In this document: one piece after another, positions 25,921-34,098 of the stretch
How positions within the stretch are numbered: position 1 is the first letter of the stretch
How the letters are laid out: each line of letters opens with the position of its first letter
Assembly: GCF_009674585.1 (NCBI RefSeq)
Contig: NZ_WKJP01000001.1
Location: 1,674,001 to 1,738,000 of the forward strand
Direction: 5' to 3'
DNA: 64,000 nt
Origin: Haloferax marinisediminis
Lineage (GTDB): Archaea; Halobacteriota; Halobacteria; Halobacteriales; Haloferacaceae
Position numbers and translations under genes: made by a program
The notes under the pieces: model-generated
What the model saw: the letters and a program-made list of their open reading frames with translations, nothing else
What the model was told of the DNA's origin: nothing
Databases searched by the model: none

Positions 25921-25929
25921 TATATATAA
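25921..25929 (+). promoter_or_regulatory. TATA box of phaRP(EC)
   Basis: tatatataa ends 24 bp before the phaR ATG at 25954, giving a leaderless or very short-leader transcript. It lies 14 bp downstream of the ccatc/gatgg dyad. Confidence 0.65.
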
Positions 25930-25953
25930 CACACGACCGTTGTACCAGCTGAG

Positions 25954-26268
25954 ATGGCGAACAACGACGACGTGCTGTGGCCTCCTGCCATGTTCACCGA
26001 GCAGTTGCGCAAGGCAGGCGAGGAGTTTACGCAGCAGCAACAACGGCTCTACGAGCAGTTGCTCGCTGCGAACCAGGGAGGGTCCGCTGGCGGTCTCTCC
26101 GATTTCGGTGCGATGAGCATGGGGACTGCGATGTTCAAAACCCGCGTCCAGAGTGGTGGCCGGTTGAGCATCCCCGACGCAGAACGCGAGGCGTTAGGTA
26201 TCGAAGAAGGCGACCTCGTGCAAGCGTTCGTCATTCCAATCAGCAAACAGAGAGACAACAATGAGTGA
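25954..26268 (+). CDS. phaR: AbrB/SpoVT-domain PHA regulator PhaR
   Basis: 104 aa. N-terminal half: amphipathic helix with a Gln-rich stretch (TEQLRKAGEEFTQQQQRLYEQ), probably for granule or phasin contact. C-terminal residues about 65-100: AbrB swapped-hairpin DNA-binding domain (QSGGRLSIPDAEREALGIEEGDLVQ). Matches the haloarchaeal PhaR described in Haloferax mediterranei as a repressor of phaRP that also binds granules. Its stop overlaps the phaP start by 8 bp. Confidence 0.85.
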   Translation: MANNDDVLWPPAMFTEQLRKAGEEFTQQQQRLYEQLLAANQGGSAGGLSDFGAMSMGTAMFKTRVQSGGRLSIPDAEREALGIEEGDLVQAFVIPISKQRDNNE

Positions 26269-26755
26269 GTCAAACTTCGGTTTTGACGGTGTTTCGCAGA
26301 TGATGGAACCGTTCGGTATGGTCACGCAGATGCAGCGGCAGTCGCTCGAGCAGGCACGAGAGGCAACCCGCGAGGGGTTCGAACTGCACAAGCGCCTTGT
26401 ACACGCTGCAGCCGACAGCGTCGAGTCCCAGCAGACTGCCCAGCAGAAGAGTAGCGAACTCACCCGGTCGTCCGTCGAAACGGCAGTCGACGCGATGCAA
26501 GAGTCGACCCAGAGCGAAGAGCGACTCTCACGTGACTTCCACGAAGTTGTCGACGAGCAGTTCGACGCGATGGACGAGCTGTCCGACCAGACGTGGGACA
26601 TCGTCCACCAGTCGATAGAAGGGAACGTCGAAGCCTACGACGCACTGGTCGACCAGTACGCCTCGTTCGTCGACGACTCGTTCGAACTGTACCTCGAATC
26701 ACTCGCTGAGGTCGAGGCCACAGCGACCGACGAGTCTCCCGCAGACACGGAGTAA
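26261..26755 (+). CDS. phaP: phasin PhaP (PHA granule-associated protein)
   Basis: 164-aa, almost wholly helical acidic protein with heptad-like hydrophobic spacing (QMMEPFGMVTQMQRQSLEQ; EATREGFELHKRLVHAAADS; DALVDQYASFVDDSFELYL). No catalytic motif. Place (between phaR and phaEC) and composition match haloarchaeal PhaP, the granule-coating protein that controls granule number and size. The C-terminus is an acidic low-complexity tail. Confidence 0.8.
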   Translation: MSESNFGFDGVSQMMEPFGMVTQMQRQSLEQAREATREGFELHKRLVHAAADSVESQQTAQQKSSELTRSSVETAVDAMQESTQSEERLSRDFHEVVDEQFDAMDELSDQTWDIVHQSIEGNVEAYDALVDQYASFVDDSFELYLESLAEVEATATDESPADTE

Positions 26756-26794
26756 CACCTTAATCACAAGTGATGACGATTTGAATTACCAACC

Positions 26795-27349
26795 ATGAGC
26801 GACGCGACACCAAACAAAGACAGTATCGACCAGTGGGTCGAGATGATGGACGAGATGAACCGAACGACCCTCGAAGCGTTCGAGGAGAACGTTCAGATGC
26901 AGGCGCAGTTCGTCGAATCGTGGATCGACACGGTCGAGAACGACCAAGCCATCGCCGAGACGATGGACGAGGGTCTCGAGGGCTACGCGCGTGCGTACCA
27001 GACCTGGATGGAAGCCGCAGTGAAGATGCTCGAACAGACGAACGACGCCGTCGAGGGAGAAGATATCTCGACTGATGAGTTCCGAGATATCTGGCTGCGC
27101 GCCGCTAACGACTCGTTCAAAGACGTCATGGAGACCAGCACGTTCGCTGCCGTCACAGGAGCGACGGTAAGCGACGTTCTCGAGTACCAAGAGAAGGTCG
27201 ACGAGACTGCCGCAGAGACGCTGCACTCGCTCGGCTTCGCGACCAAGAACGACGTTCAAGAGATCGGTGAGCGACTGGTCGAGTTCGAGCGGCGACAGCA
27301 CGCCGTCGAGAAGAAGCTCGACCGACTGCTCGACGCCATGGAGTCATGA
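26795..27349 (+). CDS. phaE: PHA synthase subunit PhaE (class III)
   Basis: 184-aa helical subunit, shorter than bacterial PhaE (about 350 aa) as usual in haloarchaea. It opens [22 protein letters not shown] and has a C-terminal coiled coil ([20 protein letters not shown]). No active site of its own; it forms the active class III complex with PhaC. Its stop overlaps the phaC start (ATGA), so expression is coupled. The 39-bp AT-rich gap after phaP may hold a second promoter. Confidence 0.85.
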   Translation: MSDATPNKDSIDQWVEMMDEMNRTTLEAFEENVQMQAQFVESWIDTVENDQAIAETMDEGLEGYARAYQTWMEAAVKMLEQTNDAVEGEDISTDEFRDIWLRAANDSFKDVMETSTFAAVTGATVSDVLEYQEKVDETAAETLHSLGFATKNDVQEIGERLVEFERRQHAVEKKLDRLLDAMES

Positions 27350-28707
27350 ATCCGTTCACTGCAGCGTTGAACATCCAGCGCAAGCAGTTCGAGACTGCAG
27401 CATCGATGTTCGAAAAGAATGCCACCCTTCCGTCGCAGGTCGAGCGAGCGAACGCTGTCGAGGTCGGACAGACGCCGAGCGAAGTCGTCTACGAGGAGAA
27501 CAAACTCCAGCTGCTCCACTACGAGTCGCAGACCGAATCGCAGCACGACGTCCCGATTCTCGTCGTGTACGCCCTCATCAACCGGCCGTACATCCTCGAC
27601 CTGCAACCGGACCGAAGCGTCGTTCGCACGCTCCTCGAGAACGGGTTCGACGTCTACCTCATCGACTGGGGAGAGCCATCACTCCTCGACGCTTCACTCA
27701 CGCTCGATGACTACGTCAACCGCTATCTGGAGAACTGTGTCGATGTCGTCCGCGAGCGCTCGGGCCAAGACGCCATCAACATCCTCGGCTACTGTATGGG
27801 AGGTACCATGAGTGCCATGTACGCCGCGCTCCACCCCGAGAAGGTTCGAAACCTCGGTCTGATGGCCGCGGGACTCTGCTTCGACGGGACGGGTGGCGTC
27901 CTCGAACGCTGGGGGGATGAATCGTACTTCTCGCCGAAAGACGTCACCGAGGCGTTCGGCAACGTCCCCTCCGAATTCCTCGACGTCGGGTTCGCACTTA
28001 TGGACCCGGTGAGCAACTTCGTGACGAAGTACGTCCACTTTTACGACAACCTCGAGGACGACGAATTCGTCGAGAATTTTGCGCGGATGGAACGGTGGCT
28101 CGGCGATGGCATCGACGTGGCTGGCGAGACGTACCGGCAGTTCCTCGAAGATGTCTACCAGTCGAACAAGCTCGTCAAGGGTGAACTGTATCTGGGAGAC
28201 AGTCGCGTCGACCTGTCGGCGGTGGATATGCCAGTCCTCCAGATTACGGGCGAATACGACCACCTCATCCCGCCGGAAGCGAGTACGCCCTTCAACGACT
28301 ACGTCGCCAGCGACGACACGGCCGTCATGGAGTTCCCGACCGGTCACATCGGGCTGTCGGTGTCGTCGAAATCACACGAAAAGCTCTGGCCCGAGGTCTG
28401 CGAGTGGTTTGCGGAACGCTCGGTGACCGACGAGGTGACGACCCAATCGGGAGACACTGATTCGTCGCCGACTGTCGAAGAGACGGAGACGCCGGAACGA
28501 GATGCTGATGCATCAGCCCAGACCGATGACCTCAAAACCATCGATGGCATCGGGCCGAACTACGCACAGCGACTCCGCGATGCGGGTGTGACGAATCTCA
28601 CTGACCTCGCGAACGCGGACGTGGATGCACTGGTGGCAGCCACCGACGTCGGCACTGAGCGAGTCCACACCTGGGTCGACGAGGCACGAGAACGACTGAG
28701 TGAGTGA
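27346..28707 (+). CDS. phaC: class III PHA synthase catalytic subunit PhaC with C-terminal HhH domain
   Basis: 453 aa. Alpha/beta-hydrolase polymerising (R)-3-hydroxyacyl-CoA. Lipase-like box GYCMGG (nucleophile Cys near residue 148), general-acid Asp in [11 protein letters not shown], catalytic His in PTGHIGLSV; IYxIDWG-type segment [10 protein letters not shown]. After about residue 365 there is a Thr/Asp/Glu-rich linker and then a helix-hairpin-helix domain ([37 protein letters not shown]) at about residues 395-453. Haloarchaeal PhaC proteins are known to carry a C-terminal extension; its HhH character is read from sequence here. Confidence 0.9.
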   Translation: MNPFTAALNIQRKQFETAASMFEKNATLPSQVERANAVEVGQTPSEVVYEENKLQLLHYESQTESQHDVPILVVYALINRPYILDLQPDRSVVRTLLENGFDVYLIDWGEPSLLDASLTLDDYVNRYLENCVDVVRERSGQDAINILGYCMGGTMSAMYAALHPEKVRNLGLMAAGLCFDGTGGVLERWGDESYFSPKDVTEAFGNVPSEFLDVGFALMDPVSNFVTKYVHFYDNLEDDEFVENFARMERWLGDGIDVAGETYRQFLEDVYQSNKLVKGELYLGDSRVDLSAVDMPVLQITGEYDHLIPPEASTPFNDYVASDDTAVMEFPTGHIGLSVSSKSHEKLWPEVCEWFAERSVTDEVTTQSGDTDSSPTVEETETPERDADASAQTDDLKTIDGIGPNYAQRLRDAGVTNLTDLANADVDALVAATDVGTERVHTWVDEARERLSE

Positions 28708-28813
28708 CGAACCAGTGAGTACACAGGGTCGACACTCACCAGTCGTTTCAATTATCGAAACCGCACTAAGCCCTCTTTCTTCAGGCAGAGATGGTGTCGA
28801 GCCATCAACGAAC

Positions 28814-29011
28814 TACTGAGCGTCGTCGACGAACTCTCGCGCCTCGGCTACTAACTCGTCTGCTCACCCGGCATCACGAAGCTCAGCAGTCAGTCGAACG
28901 AGTGGTTGTGTTCCACGGGCGCGAACGAGGAGCAGCCATCGTCGTGGTCGATACGCATCAAGGGTGAATACCTCGTGAACCCGTTGTCTGAGAGCCCACT
29001 CCTGACTCTGT
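28814..29011 (-). pseudogene. possible gene remnant with in-frame stop
   Basis: In the 396-bp gap after phaC, one minus-strand frame reads protein-like sequence (EWALRQRVHEVFTLDAYRPR, RWLLLVRARGTQPLVRLTAE, LRDAG), then a TGA, then ADELVAEAREFVDDAQ and a TAG in the same frame. There is no start codon upstream before another stop. Composition is coding-like, so a decayed gene is the simplest reading; chance is possible. Family not recognised. The remainder of 28708-29103 shows nothing else. Confidence 0.3.
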
Positions 29012-29103
29012 CAGCTCTATTTACCGGGCGCTCTCGACTGTGGTGAGTTGTCTCGACCGCCTCGGTTCGTCGGGAAAAATCGACGCGAATCGGGGTGGTT
29101 CGT

Positions 29104-29571
29104 CTACGAGTCGTTCAGTGGAATCATCGGGCACTCGAAGTACCGGACGCCCTCGGCGATGACCACGATGTCGCCCGACGCTTCGAGTTCGTGGAGTCTG
29201 TCGTCGTTCGTGACGGTTTCCGTTGGGCTCTCTTTCCACTCGACTGTCGTGACGGACCAGCGCCCGCCGTTGAAGTCGCGCTCACCGGGTGCTGCTTCGG
29301 TGACGGCGTGTTGGCTCCCGTCCACGAACACGTACAGTTCGTCGAACGAGTGGTCGTTTCGGCCGTTCGGTTTCGGAAGGTCCGTGACGTCGGCCGTCGC
29401 GAAGAGGCGGTCGTCTGCGTAGATACGCCCCGGTTTGGCTGGGTTGTTCGATGCGTCTGCTGCAGCAGTCCCGGCCGCCGAGACGCCGAGCGTCAGTGCC
29501 CCAGCGACGACGCCCGTAGTTCGAAGGAAACGTCGTCGGGTAGACGCTCCGCTGTTGGTGTTTTCTTGCAT
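29104..29571 (-). CDS. Tat-exported protein of unknown function
   Basis: 155 aa. Twin-arginine signal RRRFLRTTG at about residues 12-20, hydrophobic core to about 35 and an AAA-type cleavage site (GTAAADA). No lipobox Cys. The mature part (RIYADDRLFATADVTDLPKP; SFDELYVFVDGSQHAVTEAA; EWKESPTETVTNDDRLHELE) suggests a small beta-rich secreted domain; no catalytic motif recognised. It lies in the PHA block but its link to PHA is unclear. A TATA-like gatatacc lies about 85 bp upstream. Confidence 0.7.
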   Translation of the reverse strand: MQENTNSGASTRRRFLRTTGVVAGALTLGVSAAGTAAADASNNPAKPGRIYADDRLFATADVTDLPKPNGRNDHSFDELYVFVDGSQHAVTEAAPGERDFNGGRWSVTTVEWKESPTETVTNDDRLHELEASGDIVVIAEGVRYFECPMIPLNDS

Positions 29572-29771
29572 AGTCTCTCCAAGCGGCCGGTTCGTCGACA
29601 GGGTGGCACAGCAGACGAACCGACCTATTCGAAGAGAAGCATCGGGACCGGTATATCGATTTTTTCACTTCTCGGTCCCATCTCACTCGACTCCCACCCA
29701 ACTCTGTTCCAAATTCGGCTCGCATAGCTACTCCATCGAAAACCAGCGCACAGGCCAGTCCGTCAGCGGAC

Positions 29772-30245
29772 TCAGTTACGGCCCGACGGTGGGCGAACCC
29801 GGATGAGCAGCAGTGACCCCGGAACACCGAGGACGAGGGCACGGAACGGATTATGCTGGATGATAATGTCCGGATTGAGTGGCTCTGTCTGGAGGTCGGT
29901 GATTCGGATACACGAGTAGTAGACGGTGACGTGCGTCAGCGTGTAGGCGAACGCTGCTGGAACGACAATCGGGTAGTGAACCCCCACGAGTGAGAGCGCC
30001 TCGAACGCGAACGCGGTGAGCGCCGAGATGGAGAGCAGATTACCGAGTTGGAGTGTCACACCGGTCACCGCGGTGATTGCGGTGTCGAACAGCGAGGCAC
30101 CGTACGGCGTGTACGTGAGTGCAGTCACGACTGCGATTGCTCCGAGGAGGAGGCCGACGAGCAACCCAGTCATCGCGTACACGTACTCCATGAGGGTCTG
30201 ATACGGTGTCGATGGAGCGCGTGAATTTAGTTCTATCTCTGCCAT
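29772..30245 (-). CDS. multi-pass membrane protein of unknown function
   Basis: 157 aa with three or four hydrophobic helices (YAMTGLLVGLLLGAIAVVTA; LQLGNLLSISALTAFAFEAL; VVPAAFAYTLTHVTVYYS; ALVLGVPGSLLLIRV). No motif recognised. It is encoded alone, with 200 bp separating it from the Tat gene downstream; that gap shows no gene. Confidence 0.65.
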   Translation of the reverse strand: MAEIELNSRAPSTPYQTLMEYVYAMTGLLVGLLLGAIAVVTALTYTPYGASLFDTAITAVTGVTLQLGNLLSISALTAFAFEALSLVGVHYPIVVPAAFAYTLTHVTVYYSCIRITDLQTEPLNPDIIIQHNPFRALVLGVPGSLLLIRVRPPSGRN

Positions 30246-30293
30246 TATCGCTGGAGAAAATCAGAGAAATTCGATGAATCACTGACAGGAGAG

Positions 30294-30300
30294 TGTTTAT
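30294..30300 (+). promoter_or_regulatory. TATA-like element before the 28-aa ORF
   Basis: tgtttat ends 24 bp before the ATG at 30325, the normal haloarchaeal spacing, which supports expression of the short ORF. Confidence 0.4.
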
Positions 30301-30324
30301 TCTCCCAGAGAGCGTCACTCCGCT

Positions 30325-30411
30325 ATGAACGCGACTGACCAGTTCATGCTCGCGGTGACGCTGCTCATCTTCGCGCTGCTCATCATCGGTGGTCTTCTTG
30401 CGTTGTTGTAG
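30325..30411 (+). CDS. 28-aa single-helix membrane miniprotein
   Basis: Too short for routine gene calling. ATG at 30325 encodes MNATDQFML followed by one strongly hydrophobic helix (AVTLLIFALLIIGGLLALL) and a TAG. The well-spaced TATA element and the purely membrane-helix composition argue against chance. Function unknown; possible small-subunit or toxin-like peptide. It sits 41 bp upstream of the zinc-finger miniprotein on the same strand. Confidence 0.5.
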   Translation: MNATDQFMLAVTLLIFALLIIGGLLALL

Positions 30412-30452
30412 GGAGAAAACTTATGAGACATTCGTGATGGACACTAGGTACC

Positions 30453-30608
30453 ATGCCAGAATGTCAGAACTGCGAATCCTTTGTGACTCCTGCGTACGCT
30501 CGCGTCTTCACGCCCGACGGAATGGAGAATCCGCGAGTCTGTCCCTCTTGTGAGGACATGGTCAGAGACGGAGCGAACGTTCGACCGGCGCGCTCCACGC
30601 GATCTTAG
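30453..30608 (+). CDS. 51-aa zinc-finger miniprotein (DUF7563-like)
   Basis: MPECQNCESFVTPAYARVF followed 20 residues on by CPSCEDMV: two CxxC pairs forming one zinc site, then a basic tail. This pattern is common in haloarchaeal zinc-finger miniproteins (I recall the label DUF7563). Function unknown, possibly nucleic-acid or protein binding. Its 3' end overlaps the convergent winged-helix gene by 4 bp. Confidence 0.65.
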   Translation: MPECQNCESFVTPAYARVFTPDGMENPRVCPSCEDMVRDGANVRPARSTRS

Positions 30609-30823
30609 TGAGCGATGTGGTACCGTTCGGCCTCCTGTCGGACGAGGCCACGCTTACAGAGCGTTCCGAGGATACTGTAGAGAGAAATCTTCTTCATTTC
30701 GAGGCCGTCCTGCAGTTCGGTGATGGAGGCACCATCGTGTGTTGTGAGATACAGATACACGAGTTTTGCCGAGGGGGATTCGAGCTCACCAGGGAGTTCG
30801 ATTTTTGGAACCGTCTGTTGCAT
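30605..30823 (-). CDS. small winged-helix regulator (PHA-block right paralogue)
   Basis: 72 aa. One winged helix: AKLVYLYLTTHDGASITELQ (helices 1-2), LEMKKISLYSILGTLCKRGLV (recognition helix), and a short wing RQEAERYHIAH. It is a paralogue of the protein encoded at 23884-24153; the two flank the PHA block. Without an effector domain it probably acts as a dimeric DNA binder or in concert with another regulator. Confidence 0.72.
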   Translation of the reverse strand: MQQTVPKIELPGELESPSAKLVYLYLTTHDGASITELQDGLEMKKISLYSILGTLCKRGLVRQEAERYHIAH

Positions 30824-31051
30824 GGTCGTTGTCGTTCTCTATGCTTCGACGATAATAAAACTCTCTTACAACAATCGTCGAACACCGAGCGACGCGAGTG
30901 AGGCCACGAGATACTCAGATTCGAGCGAATCGTTGTGTTCGTCACGAACGTACATGCGAGAAAATACGGCTTTTGACGGTCAGGACTTCGACTGTCGTCG
31001 AAGATACGAGTGAGTGAGTCGTTCACGAGCGGTGAGGCGACCAGAACGGAA

Positions 31052-31150
31052 CGGAAGGGGCGGGAGTCGAACCACGCGAAGCCATTGAAATCCACCGGAT
31101 CGACCGCGAACGGTCACTGCCGGTGTGCTCTACCACTGAGCCACCCTTCC
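31052..31150 (-). ncRNA. tRNA-like RNA or tRNA pseudogene without a recognisable anticodon
   Basis: The complement has a perfect 7-bp acceptor (GGAAGGG/CCCTTCC), a perfect D-arm (GCTC-AGTGGTA-GAGC) and a T-loop TTCGACT. The T-stem pairs only if one T is bulged (GCG-T-GG with CCCGC). The anticodon arm is a 6-bp stem CACCGG/CCGGTG whose loop holds another hairpin GACCG-TTCG-CGGTC, and a long variable segment follows. No 7-nt anticodon loop can be drawn, with or without a simple intron. It does not match any standard haloarchaeal tRNA I know. Confidence 0.45.
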
Positions 31151-31323
31151 GAGGCGACCTAGGGCTTCTCCGGACAAATAGACGTTGGTGGGTGTACTCC
31201 CTGTCGGCGCTCGATTGAGACGACGAGTGCGACCACGGCCGCGACGACGACCCGGCGCTGTCGCTGTTGGAAATCTGCTTCGAAAGAAGTGTTCAGTCTG
31301 CTGTTCTCGACAGCGCGACGAGC

Positions 31324-33159
31324 CTAGTAGCTCCGGACCTTTGGCTCGTACGTCTTGTTCTCGCCTTCGAGGATGACCGGCTTGTACCAGAGTTCTGGGT
31401 TGCCGTCGTTCCACGAGAGCAGCGTGTGCTTGAGCCACTCTTCGTCACGGCGTTCCTGGTACTCTTTCCGCCAGTGGGCACCACGGAACTCGTTGCGCGC
31501 GAGCGCGCCGAGGGTAATCGCTTCGGCGATGTCGAGGATGTTGCGCGTCTCCAGCGTCTGGAGGAGGTCGGTGTTGAACGTCCGGGACTTGTCGGCCACG
31601 AAGACGTCCAGATACAGTTCGCGTGCTTCGCGGATGTCGCCGAGCGCCTGCTTGAGCCCTTCTTCCTCACGGAAAACGTTCACGTTGCGCGTCATGGACT
31701 TCTGGACGCGCTCGCGAATCTCTGCGTGCTGGATACCGTCGTCTTTCTCCAGCAGCGCCTCGACGGTCTCGCGTTCCTCGTCGACTGCCTGCTGGACGAG
31801 TTCGCTCCCGGAGGCAGCGGCCGTCGCGCCACCGTCGGCAGCGACGTCCTCACCGAGGCCGACTTCGCCGAGTTGGACCGGCGAGTCGATTTCGGCTTCT
31901 TCGTAGTCGCCGACCTTGCCGGTCGTAATCCGCGCGTCTTCCATGTCCTTGCCAGCGGCGTGGTGACCGGCGCGCTTGCCGAAGACGATGAGTTCGGGGA
32001 GCGCGTTGCCGCCGAGGCGGTTGCCGCCGTGGACGGAGGCACAGGCACACTCGCCTGCTGCGTACAGACCCGTGACACACGTCTCGCCGTTCTCGTCGGT
32101 CTCGATGCCGCCCATCGCGTAGTGCTGGCCGGGCTTGACCGGCATCGGTTCGACGAGTCCGTCGACGCCTTCGAAGTCCTCTGCGAGGTGGAGGATGTTT
32201 TCGAGGCGGTCGAGGATGCGCTCTTCGCCGAGGTGGCGCATGTCGAGGTGAACGTACTCGTCTTCGATGCCACGGCCTGCGTTGACTTCCGTCAGTTCGG
32301 CGCGGGACACCACGTCACGGGAAGCGAGTTCGCCTGCGTTGTTCGCGTACCCATACTCGAACATGAAGCGCTCGCCGTCTTCGTTGTAGAGAATCCCACC
32401 TTCACCGCGGACACCTTCGGAGATGAGAACACCCGTCGAAGGGAGGGTCGTCGGGTGGAACTGGATGAACTCCATGTCCTCGATTGGGACGCCCGCGCGG
32501 TACGCCATCGCGACACCGTCGCCAGTGTTGGAGACGGCGTTCGTCGTGTGGTCGTAGACCTGTCCGAGACCACCGGTCGCGAGGATGACACCGTTGCGAG
32601 CGCGGAAGCCTTCGATGTTGCCGGTCTGCACGTCGTAGGCGACGATGCCGTGACAGGTGCGGTCTTCCGGTCGCTCCTCGTCGGAGACGGCGAGTCGCGT
32701 CACGTGCCACTCGTCGTAGACTTTGATACCGCGCTTGACGAGTTGCTCGTACATCGTGTGGAGCAACTGGTGGCCGGTCTCTGCACCCGCGTAGGTCGTT
32801 CGCGGGAACGAGAGGCCACCGAACGGTCGCTGACTGACGCGGCCGTCCTCGTCACGGGAGAACGCCATCCCCCAGTGTTCGAGTTTGATGGTCTCTTTCG
32901 GACTGTCTTTACAGAGGGTCTCGGCTGCCGGTGCGTCGGCGAGATAGTCCGAGCCCTTCATCGTGTCGTAGGCGTGGTCCTCCCACGAGTCGGCTTCGCG
33001 GAGCGCGGCGTTGATGCCGCCCTCTGCCGCACCCGTGTGACTTCGGACCGGGTGGAGCTTCGACACGATGGCCACGTCGGCTCCTTCCTCGTGTGCCGCA
33101 ATCGCCGCGCGCAGGCCTGCCCCGCCCGCGCCGACTACGATAACGTCGTGTTCGTACAT
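31324..33159 (-). CDS. sdhA: succinate dehydrogenase flavoprotein subunit
   Basis: 611 aa. Oxidises succinate to fumarate with covalent FAD. Dinucleotide motif VGAGGAGLRAAIAAHEEGA at about residues 9-27; FAD-linking region RSHTGAAEGGINAAL; active-site segment GGLGQVYDHTTNA; HPTTLPSTGVLISEGVRGEGG; RMFEYGYAN-type region; C-terminal RKEYQERRDEEWLKHTLLSW. Last gene of sdhCDBA, 55 bp after sdhB. Confidence 0.96.
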   Translation of the reverse strand: MYEHDVIVVGAGGAGLRAAIAAHEEGADVAIVSKLHPVRSHTGAAEGGINAALREADSWEDHAYDTMKGSDYLADAPAAETLCKDSPKETIKLEHWGMAFSRDEDGRVSQRPFGGLSFPRTTYAGAETGHQLLHTMYEQLVKRGIKVYDEWHVTRLAVSDEERPEDRTCHGIVAYDVQTGNIEGFRARNGVILATGGLGQVYDHTTNAVSNTGDGVAMAYRAGVPIEDMEFIQFHPTTLPSTGVLISEGVRGEGGILYNEDGERFMFEYGYANNAGELASRDVVSRAELTEVNAGRGIEDEYVHLDMRHLGEERILDRLENILHLAEDFEGVDGLVEPMPVKPGQHYAMGGIETDENGETCVTGLYAAGECACASVHGGNRLGGNALPELIVFGKRAGHHAAGKDMEDARITTGKVGDYEEAEIDSPVQLGEVGLGEDVAADGGATAAASGSELVQQAVDEERETVEALLEKDDGIQHAEIRERVQKSMTRNVNVFREEEGLKQALGDIREARELYLDVFVADKSRTFNTDLLQTLETRNILDIAEAITLGALARNEFRGAHWRKEYQERRDEEWLKHTLLSWNDGNPELWYKPVILEGENKTYEPKVRSY

Positions 33160-33214
33160 GGTGTGATTGTGTGTGTCGTAGGGTTGGTCTGACTTCAGAG
33201 TTTCACCGAGAAGT

Positions 33215-34096
33215 TCACCAGAACTTCAGGTTGTTCTTGATCGCTTCGCGCTTGAGTTCCTGGATGTGCTCGGTCAGGGGGATGTCCTTCGGGCACACCT
33301 CCGTACAGGAGAACTGCGTCTGGCAACGCCAGACACCGTGTTCCTGTTCGAGAATCTCGAGACGGCGCTGCTTCATGTCCTCACCTTCGCGTTCGTCCAT
33401 CGCAAAGCGGTACGCTTTGTTGATGGCCGCCGGGCCGAGGTACTCGTTGTCGCCGGCCGCGATGTTACACGAGGACATACACGCACTACACCAGATGCAG
33501 CGCGTCGACATCTTGACCTTCTCGCGGTTCTCGCGGGTCTGACGCTGCTCGTCGAGTTCGCCGTCGGGAAGCGAGTTCGTCTGGAAGTACGGTTCGACCG
33601 CCTCCATCTGGTCGTAGAAGTGCTCCATGTCGACGACGAGGTCTTTGACGACGTCGGCGTGCGGGAGCGGTTCGATGCGAACGGGTTCCGAGAGGTCCGA
33701 CAGCTGGGACTTGCAGCCGAGTCGCTGCGACCCGTTGACGAACAGCGCGTCGGACCCACAGATAGCCTGCCGGCACGAGTGCCGGAAGGTCAGCGACGAA
33801 TCGTAGTGGTCACGCGCCCACATGAGCGCGTCGAGGACCGTCATCCCCTGCTTGTAGGGGACGTAGAAGTCGTCGAAGCGTGGCTCTTGTTTCTCCGGCA
33901 CTTCGGGGTCGTACCGGAAGACCTTGAGGTGGTACGTGTCGTCGTCAGAGCGTGCTCTCTCGGCCGCTTCGGCCTCTCGCTGCTCTTGGATTCGCTGTGC
34001 GCGTTCGCGCTTCTTCTGGTCGCGCTTCTGCTTGCCTGGCGAGACCGACTCAGCGGACGATTCTTCTTCGACTGGTTCGGGAACTTGCGTACTCAT
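33215..34096 (-). CDS. sdhB: succinate dehydrogenase iron-sulfur subunit
   Basis: 293 aa. About the first 60 residues are a charged K/R/E-rich extension typical of haloarchaea. [2Fe-2S] motif SCRQAICGSDALFVNG with a later Cys (RLGCKS); [4Fe-4S] CIWCSACMSSC; [3Fe-4S]/[4Fe-4S] region CQTQFSCTEVCPKDIPL. ATG 34096 is chosen, 2 bp after the sdhD stop; an upstream in-frame start at 34123 would overlap sdhD. Passes electrons from SdhA to quinone. Confidence 0.95.
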   Translation of the reverse strand: MSTQVPEPVEEESSAESVSPGKQKRDQKKRERAQRIQEQREAEAAERARSDDDTYHLKVFRYDPEVPEKQEPRFDDFYVPYKQGMTVLDALMWARDHYDSSLTFRHSCRQAICGSDALFVNGSQRLGCKSQLSDLSEPVRIEPLPHADVVKDLVVDMEHFYDQMEAVEPYFQTNSLPDGELDEQRQTRENREKVKMSTRCIWCSACMSSCNIAAGDNEYLGPAAINKAYRFAMDEREGEDMKQRRLEILEQEHGVWRCQTQFSCTEVCPKDIPLTEHIQELKREAIKNNLKFW

Positions 34097-34098
34097 GG

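Noticed and set aside
28740..28765. gtttcaattatcgaaacc, resembling the start of a CRISPR repeat
   Set aside because: Single copy with its own short dyad; no second repeat or spacer nearby. No CRISPR array is seen anywhere in the window.
31052..31150. Reading this as an ordinary intron-containing tRNA
   Set aside because: I could not place a 7-nt anticodon loop with T33 by removing any single intron at the canonical 37/38 position, so it is listed as tRNA-like only.
31267..33192. 641-codon open frame on the plus strand
   Set aside because: Antisense to sdhA across its whole length; composition follows the mirrored GC-rich third positions and no domain is recognisable.
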